A stretch of 64,000 nucleotides of DNA from Novosphingobium sp. KCTC 2891 (GCF_025938155.1 NZ_JAPCZG010000001.1:349925-413924); one strand, 5' to 3'; shown: positions 46,548 to 58,304, counted from the stretch's first letter. A program made the numbers and translations. The notes: generated from the letters alone by a model not told the origin.

Positions 46548-46718
46548 GACGCCACCGGTGCCCCGCAAGGGGCTAAGAGGGAATTCGGACCAGATCCGAA
46601 GCTGCCCCCGCAACTGTGTCCGGACGAGCGTGCCGACTTCGCGTGCCACTGGCCTTCGGGCCGGGAAGGCCGTCGGCCCGCGATGACTCCGGCGAGCCAG
46701 GAAACCTGCCGGTGTGTG
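46548..46718 (+). ncRNA. Cobalamin (AdoCbl-type) riboswitch
   Basis: It has the conserved core: GCCCCGCAAGGGGC-like P2 (46559-46573), AAGAGGGAA, GAAGCTGCCCCCGCAACTGT (46599-46618) including the B12-box, GCCACTGG, GGGAAGG and the closing GAGCCAGGAAACCTGCCGG (46694-46712). It lies about 120 bases before the btuB start. The expression platform is in 46720-46840. Binding of cobalamin should reduce btuB expression. Confidence 0.95.
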
Positions 46719-46839
46719 GTCGTTCCATGGCCGGGCGGGGTGCACCGGGCATATGCGAGGACGGTGCGTGCCTGATGGCCCCGCGCATCTCCCGCCATGA
46801 GCGACACGTTCGTTCATGGGCCGGGAGTTTATCCACGTC

Positions 46840-48756
46840 ATGCGTTCGTCGTTCATCGCCCTCTCGTTTGTTCTCGCGCTCACCGCGCAAGCCGCGCGTG
46901 CCGAGGAGAGCGAAGCCGCCCCGATCACCGTGCTCGCCACCGGCAGCGAGATGCCCATCGACCAGAGCGGGCAAGCCATCGCGGTCATCTCCACCGCCGA
47001 TCTCGACCGCCTGCAGGGGACCGACCTCGTTCGCGTGGTTGAACACCTGCCCGGCGTCGCGTTTGCGCGCAGCGGCGGGATCGGTTCGCAGACCAGCCTG
47101 TTCGTGCGCGGTGCCAATGCCGAGCACCTGCTGGTCCTCGTCGATGGCGTGCGCCTCAACGACGTTTCCTCGCCCAAGGGCGCCAACGACTTCGCCACGC
47201 TCCAGACGGGCGGTATCGGCAGCATCGAACTGCTGCGCGGGTCGAACTCGGTCGTCTGGGGATCGGAGGCGATCGGCGGCGTGCTCGCCGTGACCACGCG
47301 TGAGATCAATGGCGTGGAAGCCAGCGCCGAAGGCGGCAGCCACGGCACGTTCTCGGGCAATGCGGTCGCCGGCCTTGCGGGCGATCGCGGCGCGATCAGC
47401 CTGTCGGGCGGGTATGACCGCACCGATGGCGTCTCGGCCGCGCGTGCCGGCACGGAACCGGACGGCTATGAGCAGTGGCGCGTGGCCGGTCGCGGCCGGG
47501 TCGATCTGGCCCCCGGCCTCAGCGTCGTCGCCAACGCCCGCTATGCGCGCAGCCGCACCGATTACGATGGGTATAGCGATATCGACTTCTCGCCGGTCGA
47601 TGGTCCCTTTTACCAGATCACCCGTCAGTTCACGGCGCGCGCAGGCCTGCGTTATCGCTCGGACATCGTCGATCTTGATGCCGGCTACAGCCTTTCGGAT
47701 ACCCGCCGCGACAATTACGATCCCACGTCCGCCACGCCGTTCCAGTATGGTTTCGCCGGTCGCAGCCAGCGCGCCGAACTGACCGGTCGGCTTCACTTGC
47801 CGCAGAACTTCGCGCTCGACTTCGGGGCCGACAGCGAGCGTCAGACGCTGCCGCGCGGAGGGGCCGGTTCGCCGCACAGCCGCTTGAACAGCGCGCACGC
47901 GCTGCTCGGCTGGTATGGCGAACGCGCGCAGATCGCCGCGGGCCTGCGCGTGGACGATCACAACCAGTATGGCAGCGCATGGACCTTCGGCGCCAATGCC
48001 AGCGTGCGCCTGCCCGCCGACCTGCGCCTGCGCGCCAGCTATGGCGAAGGCTTCCGCGCGCCGACGCTCTATGAACTCTACGATCCCACCATCGGCAATG
48101 TCGCCTACCAGTCGTTCGGCTTCTCCGCGCTCCGGCCCGAACGCAGCCGCAGCTACGAAGCCGGCCTTGAATGGGGCAGCCGCGACCGGGTGTTCGCCGC
48201 GATCAGCCTGTTCCGCCGCGATACGCGCAACCTGATCGATTACTTTTCGTGCTACGGTGTGAACACGCCCGCGTGCGATGCGGCGAACGCGGTGGGGTAT
48301 TTCGGCTATGGCGGGATTTACTACAATGCGGACCGCGCGCGTGCCGAAGGGATCGAGCTGGAATGGGCGGCGCACCCTTCCTCGACGCTGGCGGTGCAGA
48401 TGAACGCCACGCTCCTGCGCGCCCGCGATCGCAACAAGGGCGGCTTCAACTTCGGCAAGGATCTGCCGCGCCGCCCGTTCGCCACCGTCACCGGCTCGAT
48501 CGACTGGAAGACGCCCCTGGCCGGCCTTTCGCTCGGGGCGGACACCCGCTTCCGATCGGAAAGCTATAACGATGCCGGCAATTTCACCCGCCTGCCGGGC
48601 GGCATGATCGCGGACCTGCGCGCGTCCTATGCGCTCACGCCCAAGGTCGAAGTCTATGGCCGCGTCGAAAACCTGTTCGACGCCTATGTGCCCACCGTCG
48701 CCGGCTACAACACCTGGGGCCGCGCCGGCTTTGCGGGCGTCCGGGTCCGCTATTGA
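46840..48756 (+). CDS. btuB: TonB-dependent vitamin B12 receptor
   Basis: Outer-membrane receptor of 638 residues for corrinoids. The signal peptide (1-21, ending ARA) is followed by the TonB-box region APITVLATGS. The plug has DLVRVVEHLPGV and IGSIELLRGSNSVVWGSEAIGGVL, and the barrel ends FAGVRVRY. The start at 46840 gives the signal peptide MRSSFIALSFVLALTAQAARA; an upstream ATG at 46816 adds eight unlikely residues. It heads the operon btuB-btuF-btuC-btuD. Regulation is by the cobalamin riboswitch upstream. Confidence 0.95.
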   Translation: MRSSFIALSFVLALTAQAARAEESEAAPITVLATGSEMPIDQSGQAIAVISTADLDRLQGTDLVRVVEHLPGVAFARSGGIGSQTSLFVRGANAEHLLVLVDGVRLNDVSSPKGANDFATLQTGGIGSIELLRGSNSVVWGSEAIGGVLAVTTREINGVEASAEGGSHGTFSGNAVAGLAGDRGAISLSGGYDRTDGVSAARAGTEPDGYEQWRVAGRGRVDLAPGLSVVANARYARSRTDYDGYSDIDFSPVDGPFYQITRQFTARAGLRYRSDIVDLDAGYSLSDTRRDNYDPTSATPFQYGFAGRSQRAELTGRLHLPQNFALDFGADSERQTLPRGGAGSPHSRLNSAHALLGWYGERAQIAAGLRVDDHNQYGSAWTFGANASVRLPADLRLRASYGEGFRAPTLYELYDPTIGNVAYQSFGFSALRPERSRSYEAGLEWGSRDRVFAAISLFRRDTRNLIDYFSCYGVNTPACDAANAVGYFGYGGIYYNADRARAEGIELEWAAHPSSTLAVQMNATLLRARDRNKGGFNFGKDLPRRPFATVTGSIDWKTPLAGLSLGADTRFRSESYNDAGNFTRLPGGMIADLRASYALTPKVEVYGRVENLFDAYVPTVAGYNTWGRAGFAGVRVRY

Positions 48757-48781
48757 ACGACCCCGCGCGCCTTTCCCCCGT

Positions 48782-48824
48782 GGCGGCACGCCGCCGTTCC
48801 CCCCTCCTTGTCAAAGGAGGGGGG
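48782..48824. repeat. Double palindrome between btuB and btuF
   Basis: GGCGG-CACG-CCGCC (48782-48795) is followed by CCCCCCTCCTT-GTCA-AAGGAGGGGGG (48799-48824). The arm types match the composite element at 38911-39026. The right arm AAGGAGG is a strong Shine-Dalgarno upstream of btuF. Confidence 0.8.
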
Positions 48825-48833
48825 CGAGGGCCG

Positions 48834-49715
48834 GTGCTGCCGGTTTTCGCTGCGCTCTGCTCTGTTCTTCTCACCTCCTGCATCCCGGCCAGCCACGCCG
48901 ACGAGGCGCCCGCGCCCCGGCCACATGGCGCCGGTCCCACCATCGTCAGCCTCAATCCCTGCGCCGATGCCGTCCTCGCCGAAGTCGCCGATCCGGCGCA
49001 GGTGCTGGCGCTCTCGCATTACAGTCGCGATCCGCGTTCCAGTTCGATGGACCCGGCGCTCGCCCGCCGTTTCCCCGTCACGCGCGGCACGGTCGAGGAA
49101 GTCCTCGCGCTGCGGCCCGACGTGGTGATCGACGGCACTTTCGTTGCCCCTGCCACTGCCGCGGCCTACCGCCGGCTCGGCCTGCGCCTCGAAACCGTGG
49201 GCATCGCGGCGACCATTGCCGATAGCCGCGCGCAGGTCCGCGCGCTCGCCGCGCTTGCCGGCCATCCCGAACGCGGCGAAGCGCTGGTCGCCCGGATCGA
49301 CGCCGCGCTTGCCGCCGCCGCACCGCCTGCGGGCAGCGCGCCCGTTCCGGCCGTGGTCTGGCAATCGGGCGGCATCGTGCCGGGGCAGGGCACGCTCGTC
49401 TCCGATCTGCTCAGGCACACCGGCTTCACCAATTTCAGCGCGCTGCGGGGCATGAACCAGGCGGATCGCCTGCCGCTCGAACGGATGCTGGCGGATCCGC
49501 CGCGCGTGATCCTGTTCGCCTCGGCCAGCGAAGGCGCGCAGGGCGAGGAGGATCGCAGTCTGTCGCATCCCGCGCTCGCCGCGCTTACCGGCACCGCCCG
49601 CGCGCCTTTCGCGCCCAGCCTGCTTTATTGTGGTGGTCCCACGATCATCCGCGCCGCCGCGCGCCTTGCCGAAGTCCGTCGCGCGCTCCGTCCTCTGGCG
49701 ATGGCCCGCAAATGA
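48834..49715 (+). CDS. btuF: Periplasmic/lipoprotein cobalamin-binding protein
   Basis: ABC substrate-binding protein of about 293 residues (cluster A-II, helical backbone). It binds B12 from BtuB and gives it to BtuCD. It shows TIVSLNPCADAVLAEVADPAQVLALSHYS and then VLALRPDVVIDG, and the C-terminal LLYCGGPTIIRAAARLAEVRRAL. I choose GTG 48834 because it gives a signal peptide with lipobox-like LLTSC (MLPVFAALCSVLLTSC). A TTG at 48753 overlapping the btuB stop is also open but would translate the palindrome into 27 extra residues. It overlaps btuC (ATGA). Confidence 0.85.
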   Translation: MLPVFAALCSVLLTSCIPASHADEAPAPRPHGAGPTIVSLNPCADAVLAEVADPAQVLALSHYSRDPRSSSMDPALARRFPVTRGTVEEVLALRPDVVIDGTFVAPATAAAYRRLGLRLETVGIAATIADSRAQVRALAALAGHPERGEALVARIDAALAAAAPPAGSAPVPAVVWQSGGIVPGQGTLVSDLLRHTGFTNFSALRGMNQADRLPLERMLADPPRVILFASASEGAQGEEDRSLSHPALAALTGTARAPFAPSLLYCGGPTIIRAAARLAEVRRALRPLAMARK

Positions 49716-50674
49716 CCCGTCCGGTCACGCTCCTGCTCGTGCTGCTGGCCGTGGCGCTGCCGCTGTCGCTGCTCGCCGGTCAGGTGTGGATTTCTCCCTT
49801 CGGCGCCCCGGTGCGCAATGCCGTGCCGATCCTGATGGAACTGCGGGCCCCGCGCGCGGTGCTGGCGCTGGTGATCGGTGGTGGGCTGGGCGCGGCTGGT
49901 GCGGCGATGCAGGGCTATCTGCGCAATCCGCTGGCCGATCCGGGCCTGTTCGGCGTCGCGCCCACCGCCGCGCTCGGCGCGGTGCTGTCGTTCTATACGG
50001 GCTTCGCGGTCCAGCCTTATGCGCTGCCGGCCTTTGCGCTCGGCGGCGCGGCGCTGGCCATGGCGCTGCTCGCCCTGATCGCGGGGCGCAACGGCAGCCT
50101 CGCGCTGTTTACACTGGCGGGCATGATGATCGCCAGCCTTGCCGGCGCGCTGACCAGCCTTGCGATCAGTCTTTCGCCCAATCCCTTCGCGCTGTCCGAA
50201 ATCGTCACCTGGCTGATGGGCGCGCTGGCGGATCGCGGCTGGCAGGACGTGGCCATCGCCGCGCCGCCCACGCTGCTGGGCCTTGTGCTGCTTGCCCGCG
50301 CGGGGCCGTCGCTCGATGCGCTCACGCTGGGCGAGGCTGCCGCCCGTTCGCTGGGAGTCGAACCGGCGCGCCTGCAGTGGCTGATGGTCGTGGGCGTCGG
50401 CCTCGTGGTGGGGGCCGGGGTGGCGGTCGCCGGGATCATCGGCTTTGTCGGACTGATGGTGCCGCACCTCGTCCGCCCGTTCACCGACCAGCGCCCCTCC
50501 AGCCTGATCGTGCCCAGCGCGCTGGCCGGCGCACTGCTGCTGCTGGTTGCGGATTGCCTGTGCCGGATCTTGCCGCTCGCGGGCGGCGAACTGCGCCTCG
50601 GTATCGCGCTCAGCCTGATCGGCGCGCCGTTTTTCCTGCGGTTGCTGTTGCAGATGCGCAAGGTGATCGGGTGA
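49712..50674 (+). CDS. btuC: Cobalamin ABC transporter permease
   Basis: FecCD-family permease of 320 residues with about ten helices. Family motifs are ELRAPRAVLALVIGGGLGAAGAAMQGYLRNPLADPGLFG and the cytoplasmic coupling region RSLGVEPARLQW. GIIGFVGLMVPHLVRPFT and GELRLGIALSLIGAPFFLRLL are also typical. The ATG overlaps the btuF stop. Confidence 0.95.
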   Translation: MTRPVTLLLVLLAVALPLSLLAGQVWISPFGAPVRNAVPILMELRAPRAVLALVIGGGLGAAGAAMQGYLRNPLADPGLFGVAPTAALGAVLSFYTGFAVQPYALPAFALGGAALAMALLALIAGRNGSLALFTLAGMMIASLAGALTSLAISLSPNPFALSEIVTWLMGALADRGWQDVAIAAPPTLLGLVLLARAGPSLDALTLGEAAARSLGVEPARLQWLMVVGVGLVVGAGVAVAGIIGFVGLMVPHLVRPFTDQRPSSLIVPSALAGALLLLVADCLCRILPLAGGELRLGIALSLIGAPFFLRLLLQMRKVIG

Positions 50675-51417
50675 TGCCCGTCCCTGACACGCTGGCCGCC
50701 CACGCCCTGACCGTCCCCGGCCGTCTCGATGGCGTGGACCTCACGCTCGAACCCGGCACCGTCACCGCCATTCTCGGCCCGAATGGCGCGGGCAAGTCCA
50801 CCCTGCTGTCCGCGCTCGCCGGTCTGCTGCCCGGCCGGATCACGCTTGCCGGTGCCGCGCTCGCCGGGCTGTCCCCGCGCGAAAGGGCGTGCGCCATCGG
50901 CTACCTGCCGCAGGAGGGCGAAGTTGCGTGGAACCTTTCGGTGGAAACGCTCGCCCGGCTCGGCCGCCTGCCGCATCGCACGTCCGCAGGCGAAGATGCC
51001 GCCGCCGTTGCCGAGGCGCTGGCCGCGCTCGATCTGGAAGAGTTCGCGCAGCGCCCCGTCGCCAGCCTTTCCGGCGGCGAACGCGCCCGCGCACTACTCG
51101 CCCGTGTGCTGGCCGGCCGGCCGCGCTGGGTGCTGGCCGACGAGCCGCTGGCCGCGCTCGACCTTGCGCACCAGCAAGCGCTGCTCCGGCGCTTCCGCAC
51201 GCTGGCGGACCAGGGGCAGGGCGTGGTGCTGGTGCTGCACGATCTCGCGCTGGCGATGAACCATGCGGACCGGGTGGTGGTGCTGCGGCAGGGCCGGATC
51301 GTGGCCGACGGGCCGCCCGAAGCCGCGCTCACCCCGGCCATCATCGCCGGGGTCTGGCGTGTCTGCGCCCGGTGGCTGGGCCAGCCCGGCGCCCGTGCGC
51401 TCGCGGTGGACGCCTAA
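50674..51417 (+). CDS. btuD: Cobalamin ABC transporter ATPase
   Basis: ATPase of 247 residues that powers BtuC. Walker A GPNGAGKST, Q-loop GYLPQEGEV, signature LSGGERAR, Walker B WVLADEPLAALDL and the H-loop VLVLHDLALAMNH. ATG 50674 overlaps the btuC stop by one base (TGATG). Substrate assignment rests on the riboswitch and btuB/btuF in the same operon; the ATPase itself is of the FecE/BtuD group. Confidence 0.93.
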   Translation: MPVPDTLAAHALTVPGRLDGVDLTLEPGTVTAILGPNGAGKSTLLSALAGLLPGRITLAGAALAGLSPRERACAIGYLPQEGEVAWNLSVETLARLGRLPHRTSAGEDAAAVAEALAALDLEEFAQRPVASLSGGERARALLARVLAGRPRWVLADEPLAALDLAHQQALLRRFRTLADQGQGVVLVLHDLALAMNHADRVVVLRQGRIVADGPPEAALTPAIIAGVWRVCARWLGQPGARALAVDA

Positions 51418-51427
51418 CCTCGCGCCC

Positions 51428-51625
51428 TCAGGCCGTCTCCCGTTCGCCTTTCGCCTCGCTCAGCGCCGCTGCGAAATTGCTGGCGAAATGCTCGGCGAAG
51501 TGGTCGCGCTCCTTCATCGAAATCGCCGGTCGCAGCATGGCCGGGTGAGGCATGCGGCCGAACGACGATGCGGGCTCCAACTGGTGCCTGCCGTCATGCT
51601 CGTCCTGAACCTTGTCGCTTACCAC
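51428..51625 (-). CDS. Small hypothetical protein
   Basis: 65 residues from a GTG at 51625. The codons are largely G/C-ending and an in-frame stop lies upstream, so the frame is bounded. The second half MKERDHFAEHFASNFAAALSEAKGERETA is an amphipathic helix candidate. No family, signal or membrane helix. Only weak support from the ribosome binding site (GGGGA). Confidence 0.4.
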   Translation of the reverse strand: MVSDKVQDEHDGRHQLEPASSFGRMPHPAMLRPAISMKERDHFAEHFASNFAAALSEAKGERETA

Positions 51626-51844
51626 AGCGTCATCCCCATCGGTAAATCACTCAAATCACGGTTGTTTGTTTATCACGTCCCGGCGGCAGATACTTGTATG
51701 GGATCGACAGGCGACCCGCCCGATCCGACGCGCGCACGGCTTGCCCCCCGGGTCACTTGTCGCGGGGCCTCGCACCACCCAGATGGGAGAGCCCGATGGT
51801 TTGCGCGTGCCTTTCGGGCCGCTTGGAAAACCGTTGCCTGAATC

Positions 51845-51859
51845 GAACAAATCTGGAAC
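51845..51859. promoter_or_regulatory. Alphaproteobacterial LexA box (GAAC-N7-GAAC)
   Basis: GAAC (51845-51848), seven bases, GAAC (51856-51859), i.e. GTTC-N7-GTTC on the other strand, the known alphaproteobacterial SOS operator. It lies 11 bases before the uvrA start, so LexA bound here would block uvrA. Confidence 0.85.
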
Positions 51860-51870
51860 ACGCTCACCTC

Positions 51871-54768
<2,898 letters not shown>

Positions 54769-54860
54769 TGCCTCTGCGCTGACCTCATCAATCAACCAGT
54801 CCCCAAAACCCGCCGGTGCTCTACGTTTGCGCCATAACCACAAGGGAAGGGGATCAATTC

Positions 54861-55202
54861 ATGGCCATCGCCGCAGGCCTTACCGCGCGCATCGTTATCC
54901 TGTTCGTCATCGGCGCCGCCGGCCAGGTCGGAGGTTCGCTGCTTCTTGGCCGCACCGCCGGTTTCACCAACGCTGCGTGGAGCGCCGCGTGCATCGGCAT
55001 TTACGCCATCTCTTTCTGGGCGCTCGCTACGTTGATCCGCGAAGGCGGCCCGCTCAGCCTGATCATGCCGCTGCTCGCGGCCGTGGTTCCGATGATCGTG
55101 ACATTCGTCGCTGTTTTCGCGTTCGGCGAACCCGCCTCGTGGCCGCGCCTCGGCCTGCTGACCTTCGCCTGCGTCGTCATCGGCATCGCCGGCGCGGTCT
55201 GA
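54861..55202 (+). CDS. Small EmrE-like four-helix membrane protein
   Basis: Membrane protein of 113 residues with four predicted helices (about 8-28, 36-58, 66-90 and 94-112). ASWPRLGLLTFACVVIGIAGAV at the end and RIVILFVIGAAGQVGGSLLLG at the start resemble small multidrug-resistance/EamA half transporters. The conserved Glu of true SMR pumps near residue 14 is not visible, so the function is uncertain. ATG 54861 follows AAGGGAAGGGG. Confidence 0.7.
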   Translation: MAIAAGLTARIVILFVIGAAGQVGGSLLLGRTAGFTNAAWSAACIGIYAISFWALATLIREGGPLSLIMPLLAAVVPMIVTFVAVFAFGEPASWPRLGLLTFACVVIGIAGAV

Positions 55203-55220
55203 ATCGTACGCTCAACCTCC

Positions 55221-55250
55221 TCGTCATTCCCGCGTCGGCGGGGATGACGA
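55221..55250. repeat. REP-like palindrome
   Basis: TCGTCATTCCCGC, loop GTCG, GCGGGGATGACGA: a 13-bp stem with one G-U pair. The CGTCATTCCCGC...GCGGGxATGACG type is a very widespread proteobacterial extragenic palindrome. It lies 18 bases after the SMR-like gene and may act as its terminator. Confidence 0.75.
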
Positions 55251-55316
55251 GAGGTTTGCCGTTCGAGACGTAAACCGTCGCGGGGCTTTTGTCCTTGCCC
55301 CACCTGTGAGGCCGGA

Positions 55317-56142
55317 TCAGAGGACGAAGTCGCCCGCCTGCAGCGAGCCGCTGAGCGAAACGACCATGATCGCGTAGTCGGCCTGGGCGTCGTTGTCGCT
55401 GTTGATCTGGATCTGGTAAACCGACGCAAAAGGGGTGGAGACGACGCGGATCTGGCCGGGCGTGCCCGTGCCGAAGGCGGCGTTGCCGATGAACGAGAAC
55501 GCCTGGTCGCCCGTCACGCCGCGATTGGCGTCGAGCACGGACAGGTCGATCCGGTCGCCGTCGATCCGGTTGAAGTCGCGGATCATGTCCATGGTGCGGA
55601 AGTCGGCCCCGCTGCCGCCGTTCAGCGAATCCGCACCGACTCCGCCCGAAAGCACGTCGTCACCTGCGCCGCCGGAAAGCTGATCGTTTCCGCGCTCGCC
55701 GTAGAGCCTGTCGCTGCCGGTGCCGCCCAGCAGCAGGTCGTTGTCGTCGCCGCCGCGTGTCCGATCCGCCGAACCCGCGGATCAGGTCGTCGCTGGCGCC
55801 GGTGGTGATCGTATCGGCCCGTCCCCAGACGGCTTGGTTGATCGCGTCGAAATCACCATCGCGCATGGCCAGCATGAAATCGCCGAGCGTGATCGAAAGC
55901 CCTGTCACCGTAGTATCGGGGGTGGTGAAACCGTCGATCGTACCGGTCATGGGGCTGAAGGAAAACGCGTCGCTGGCGTGCAGCGAAATCGTGCCGTCCC
56001 TCAGTGTGAACGTCAGGACATGCTTGTCCAGCTAAATGGTGGGCGCGCTCGTCTGATCGAATAGCAGGTGCTGGATCGTCTCTTCGGAAATGACGTTCGA
56101 CCAAGTGGTTGCCACGGGCGAGGTGGTGGTCGCGATGCTCAT
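55317..56142 (-). pseudogene. Decayed RTX-type secreted protein gene
   Basis: The frame starts at ATG 56142 (SIATTTSPVATTWSNVISEE), meets TAG at 56034-56032, and continues in the same frame with DGTISLHASDAFSF and LSITLGDFMLAMRDGDFDAINQAVWGRADTITTGASDDLIRGFGGSD. A single-base insertion near 55750 then shifts the frame to LLLGGTGSDRLYGERGNDQLSGGAGDDVLSGG (RTX repeats) and the usual C-terminal MDMIRDFNRIDGDRIDLSVLDAN region. Two independent lesions argue for decay, not one sequencing error. The product would have been a type I secreted Ca-binding protein. Confidence 0.8.
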
Positions 56143-56240
56143 GGCTATTCCTCTCCGTAGCGATTGTTCGCCCAGATTACGCTTTTTGCATATTGGTCCA
56201 GCGTTGCGCAGGGGGCGTGGCAGCCCCTCCCGGCGAGAGA

Positions 56241-57005
56241 TCAGCTCCCGGCGGGGGCATTCCTGCTCATGGGGCGCACCTGCCGTGCAACCAGCCAGTT
56301 CGCCGCGGCGCGGATGTCCTCCTCGGGGATCGCGCCATCGGCCATCACGCTTTCGCCATTGCGGTTGTTGCGGATCGCCACGGCGGGCGTGCCGGCCACG
56401 CCCGCGCGCTGGGCCGCATCGCTTTCCTCCAGCACGCGGCGCATCGTTGCGGTGGAGCGCAGGCAGGTATTGAAGCGCGCGGTGTCGGCCGCACCCGCCG
56501 CGCCCGCCAGCGCGGTGATCGGGTTGCCGCCGCCGGGCTGGGCGGCGATGCCGCGGCCGTTGGTGGCAGTCATCGCCAGGTAGGCGTCAAGGAAGCGATA
56601 GTAGGCCGCCGGACCGCTCTGATCCGCCACGCACAGCGATGCGGCCGAAGCTGCCATCGCCGGCTCGCCGTGGAAGGGCAGCGGCAGCAGCCGCACGGCC
56701 AGGTTCATCCGTCCGCCCGCCGCATCGACCAGACGCTCGCCGGTGTTGCCGAACATCTTGCAGTAGGGGCACTCGGGATCGAGCCACACGATCAGCGTCA
56801 GATCCGCGTCGGCATTGCCATAGACGCGGTCTGCCTTGCCCAGCGGCGCCACCGCCTCGGCCGAGCGCCAGCCGCCAGTGGCGCTGACCGGGGTTTCGGC
56901 GCCGTTGTCCTCGCCGGGCAGCGGCAGGCTCGGCGCGGCGGCGGCAAGGCCGGGCGCGGCCAGCACCAGTGCAGCGGCGATCAGGCGCGGAAGAAGTCGG
57001 GACAC
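56241..57005 (-). CDS. DsbA/DsbG-like periplasmic thioredoxin-fold protein
   Basis: Exported protein of 254 residues. A signal peptide (1-24, ending AAAAP) is followed by a thioredoxin domain with the redox motif CPYC in WLDPECPYCKMF (about 78-81) and the cis-Pro region VAGTPAVAIRN. A helical insertion lies between. It should form, reduce or isomerise disulfides in the periplasm, or mature a secreted partner. The lack of a dimerisation domain separates it from DsbC. No partner gene is adjacent. Confidence 0.85.
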   Translation of the reverse strand: MSRLLPRLIAAALVLAAPGLAAAAPSLPLPGEDNGAETPVSATGGWRSAEAVAPLGKADRVYGNADADLTLIVWLDPECPYCKMFGNTGERLVDAAGGRMNLAVRLLPLPFHGEPAMAASAASLCVADQSGPAAYYRFLDAYLAMTATNGRGIAAQPGGGNPITALAGAAGAADTARFNTCLRSTATMRRVLEESDAAQRAGVAGTPAVAIRNNRNGESVMADGAIPEEDIRAAANWLVARQVRPMSRNAPAGS

Positions 57006-57107
57006 GGCAAGGTTCCTTCAGGCAGGCGGGCGGGGAGGGCAGGATCAGGAATGTCGGTCAGCCAATCGCGCGCCCCTTCCACAGGCGTATGGCAGCGGCG
57101 TGACACG

Positions 57108-58208
57108 TCACCCCTTCGCCAGCGCCTGATCGGCGCCGAGCGCGGGGGCGTGGAGCGCCGGGCGGCCGGGTTCGTTGCGGAAGCGGATCGGCGTGCCGAT
57201 GTGGCGGCGGCCCAGATCATCCGTGGCGATGAAGTCCCGCGCGGCGACCTGCTCGTCCTCCAGCGCTTCGGGGTAGGTCTTGACCGGGCCCCAGCACACG
57301 TCGAGCCGGTCGAGCAGCGCGCCCGCTTCGTCCAGGGTCATGCCGGCGAAGGCCCGGGCCAGCAGGTCCACCACCGGCTGCTGGTGTGGGCCTGGCTCCT
57401 TGCACAGCGGTGCGAGGTCGAGCCGGCCGAGGTGGCCGAGCAGGGCCTCGATGAACTTGCGCTCCTGCCCCGCGATGGCCAGCATCCGCCCGTCGCCGCA
57501 TTGGTACCAGCGGTAGAACGCTCCGCCGCCGGTCGTCCGCTCGTGCGCCACGATGGGCTGGCGTCCCTCGGCGAGCGTCGGCCCCATCACGTTGGAGGTC
57601 GCCGAAAGCAGGGTTTCCTGCATCGAGATGTCGATGAAGTCGCCTTGTCCGGTCTTCTCCCGCGCCAGCAGCGCCATCAGCACGCCCGACAGGCCCTGGA
57701 GGGCGGAGAGGTAGTCGGAGATCGGGATGCCCGGCATGGCCGGCTTGCCATCGCTGCCCAGCGTCGCGCCGAGCACGCCGGTCATCGCTTCGAGAGCGAG
57801 ATCGTGCGCGGGGCGCTTCGCCAGCGGCCCGTCCTGCCCGAACGCGCTGATCGCGCAGAAGACGATGCGGGGATTGCGCGCCGCCAGCGTGGCATAATCG
57901 ATCCCCAGCCGCGCGGCGACGCCGGGGCGGCTCGATTCCACCACCACGTCCGCCGTGTCCACCAACCGCAGGAACGCGGCGCGATCCGCCTCATCCTTCA
58001 GGTTGAGCACGACGCTTTTCTTGCCGCGGTTGAAGGCACGGAAATAGACGGTGTCCGGCCCGTCCGACAGGCCGATGTGGCGCGTATGGTCGCCGCCGGG
58101 CGCTTCGATCTTGATGACCTCGGCGCCGTGATCTGCCATCGCCAGCGTCAGGTAAGGTCCGGGGATGAAGCTCGACAGGTCGAGCACCCGGATTCCCTCA
58201 AGCTTCAC
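57108..58208 (-). CDS. Family III (CaiB/BaiF) CoA transferase
   Basis: Enzyme of 366 residues exchanging CoA between carboxylic acids or racemising 2-methylacyl-CoA. The start GIRVLDLSSFIPGPYLTLAMADHGAEVIKIE, then RGKKSVVLNLK and VVVESSRPGVAARLG, and HDLALEAMTGVLG with the Asp that forms the acyl anhydride. The interlocked-ring fold C-terminus is present. Substrate unknown; no degradation genes are adjacent. A palindromic patch lies in its promoter. Confidence 0.9.
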   Translation of the reverse strand: MKLEGIRVLDLSSFIPGPYLTLAMADHGAEVIKIEAPGGDHTRHIGLSDGPDTVYFRAFNRGKKSVVLNLKDEADRAAFLRLVDTADVVVESSRPGVAARLGIDYATLAARNPRIVFCAISAFGQDGPLAKRPAHDLALEAMTGVLGATLGSDGKPAMPGIPISDYLSALQGLSGVLMALLAREKTGQGDFIDISMQETLLSATSNVMGPTLAEGRQPIVAHERTTGGGAFYRWYQCGDGRMLAIAGQERKFIEALLGHLGRLDLAPLCKEPGPHQQPVVDLLARAFAGMTLDEAGALLDRLDVCWGPVKTYPEALEDEQVAARDFIATDDLGRRHIGTPIRFRNEPGRPALHAPALGADQALAKG

Positions 58209-58232
58209 CGCGCAGTTCCTTTCGCTTTCAAT

Positions 58233-58250
58233 CGATCGGTTAAGCGATCG
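58233..58250. promoter_or_regulatory. Repeat CGATCG-GTTAAG-CGATCG before the CoA transferase gene
   Basis: Two palindromic CGATCG half-sites separated by six bases, 25 bases before the minus-strand CoA transferase start. It resembles operators of TetR-type regulators of acyl-CoA genes; assignment is speculative. Confidence 0.3.
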
Positions 58251-58304
58251 GGGAACGCGCGGCCAAGGTCAAGCGGGGTGAGGCGGGCGTGCGCCGGGAA
58301 GGCA

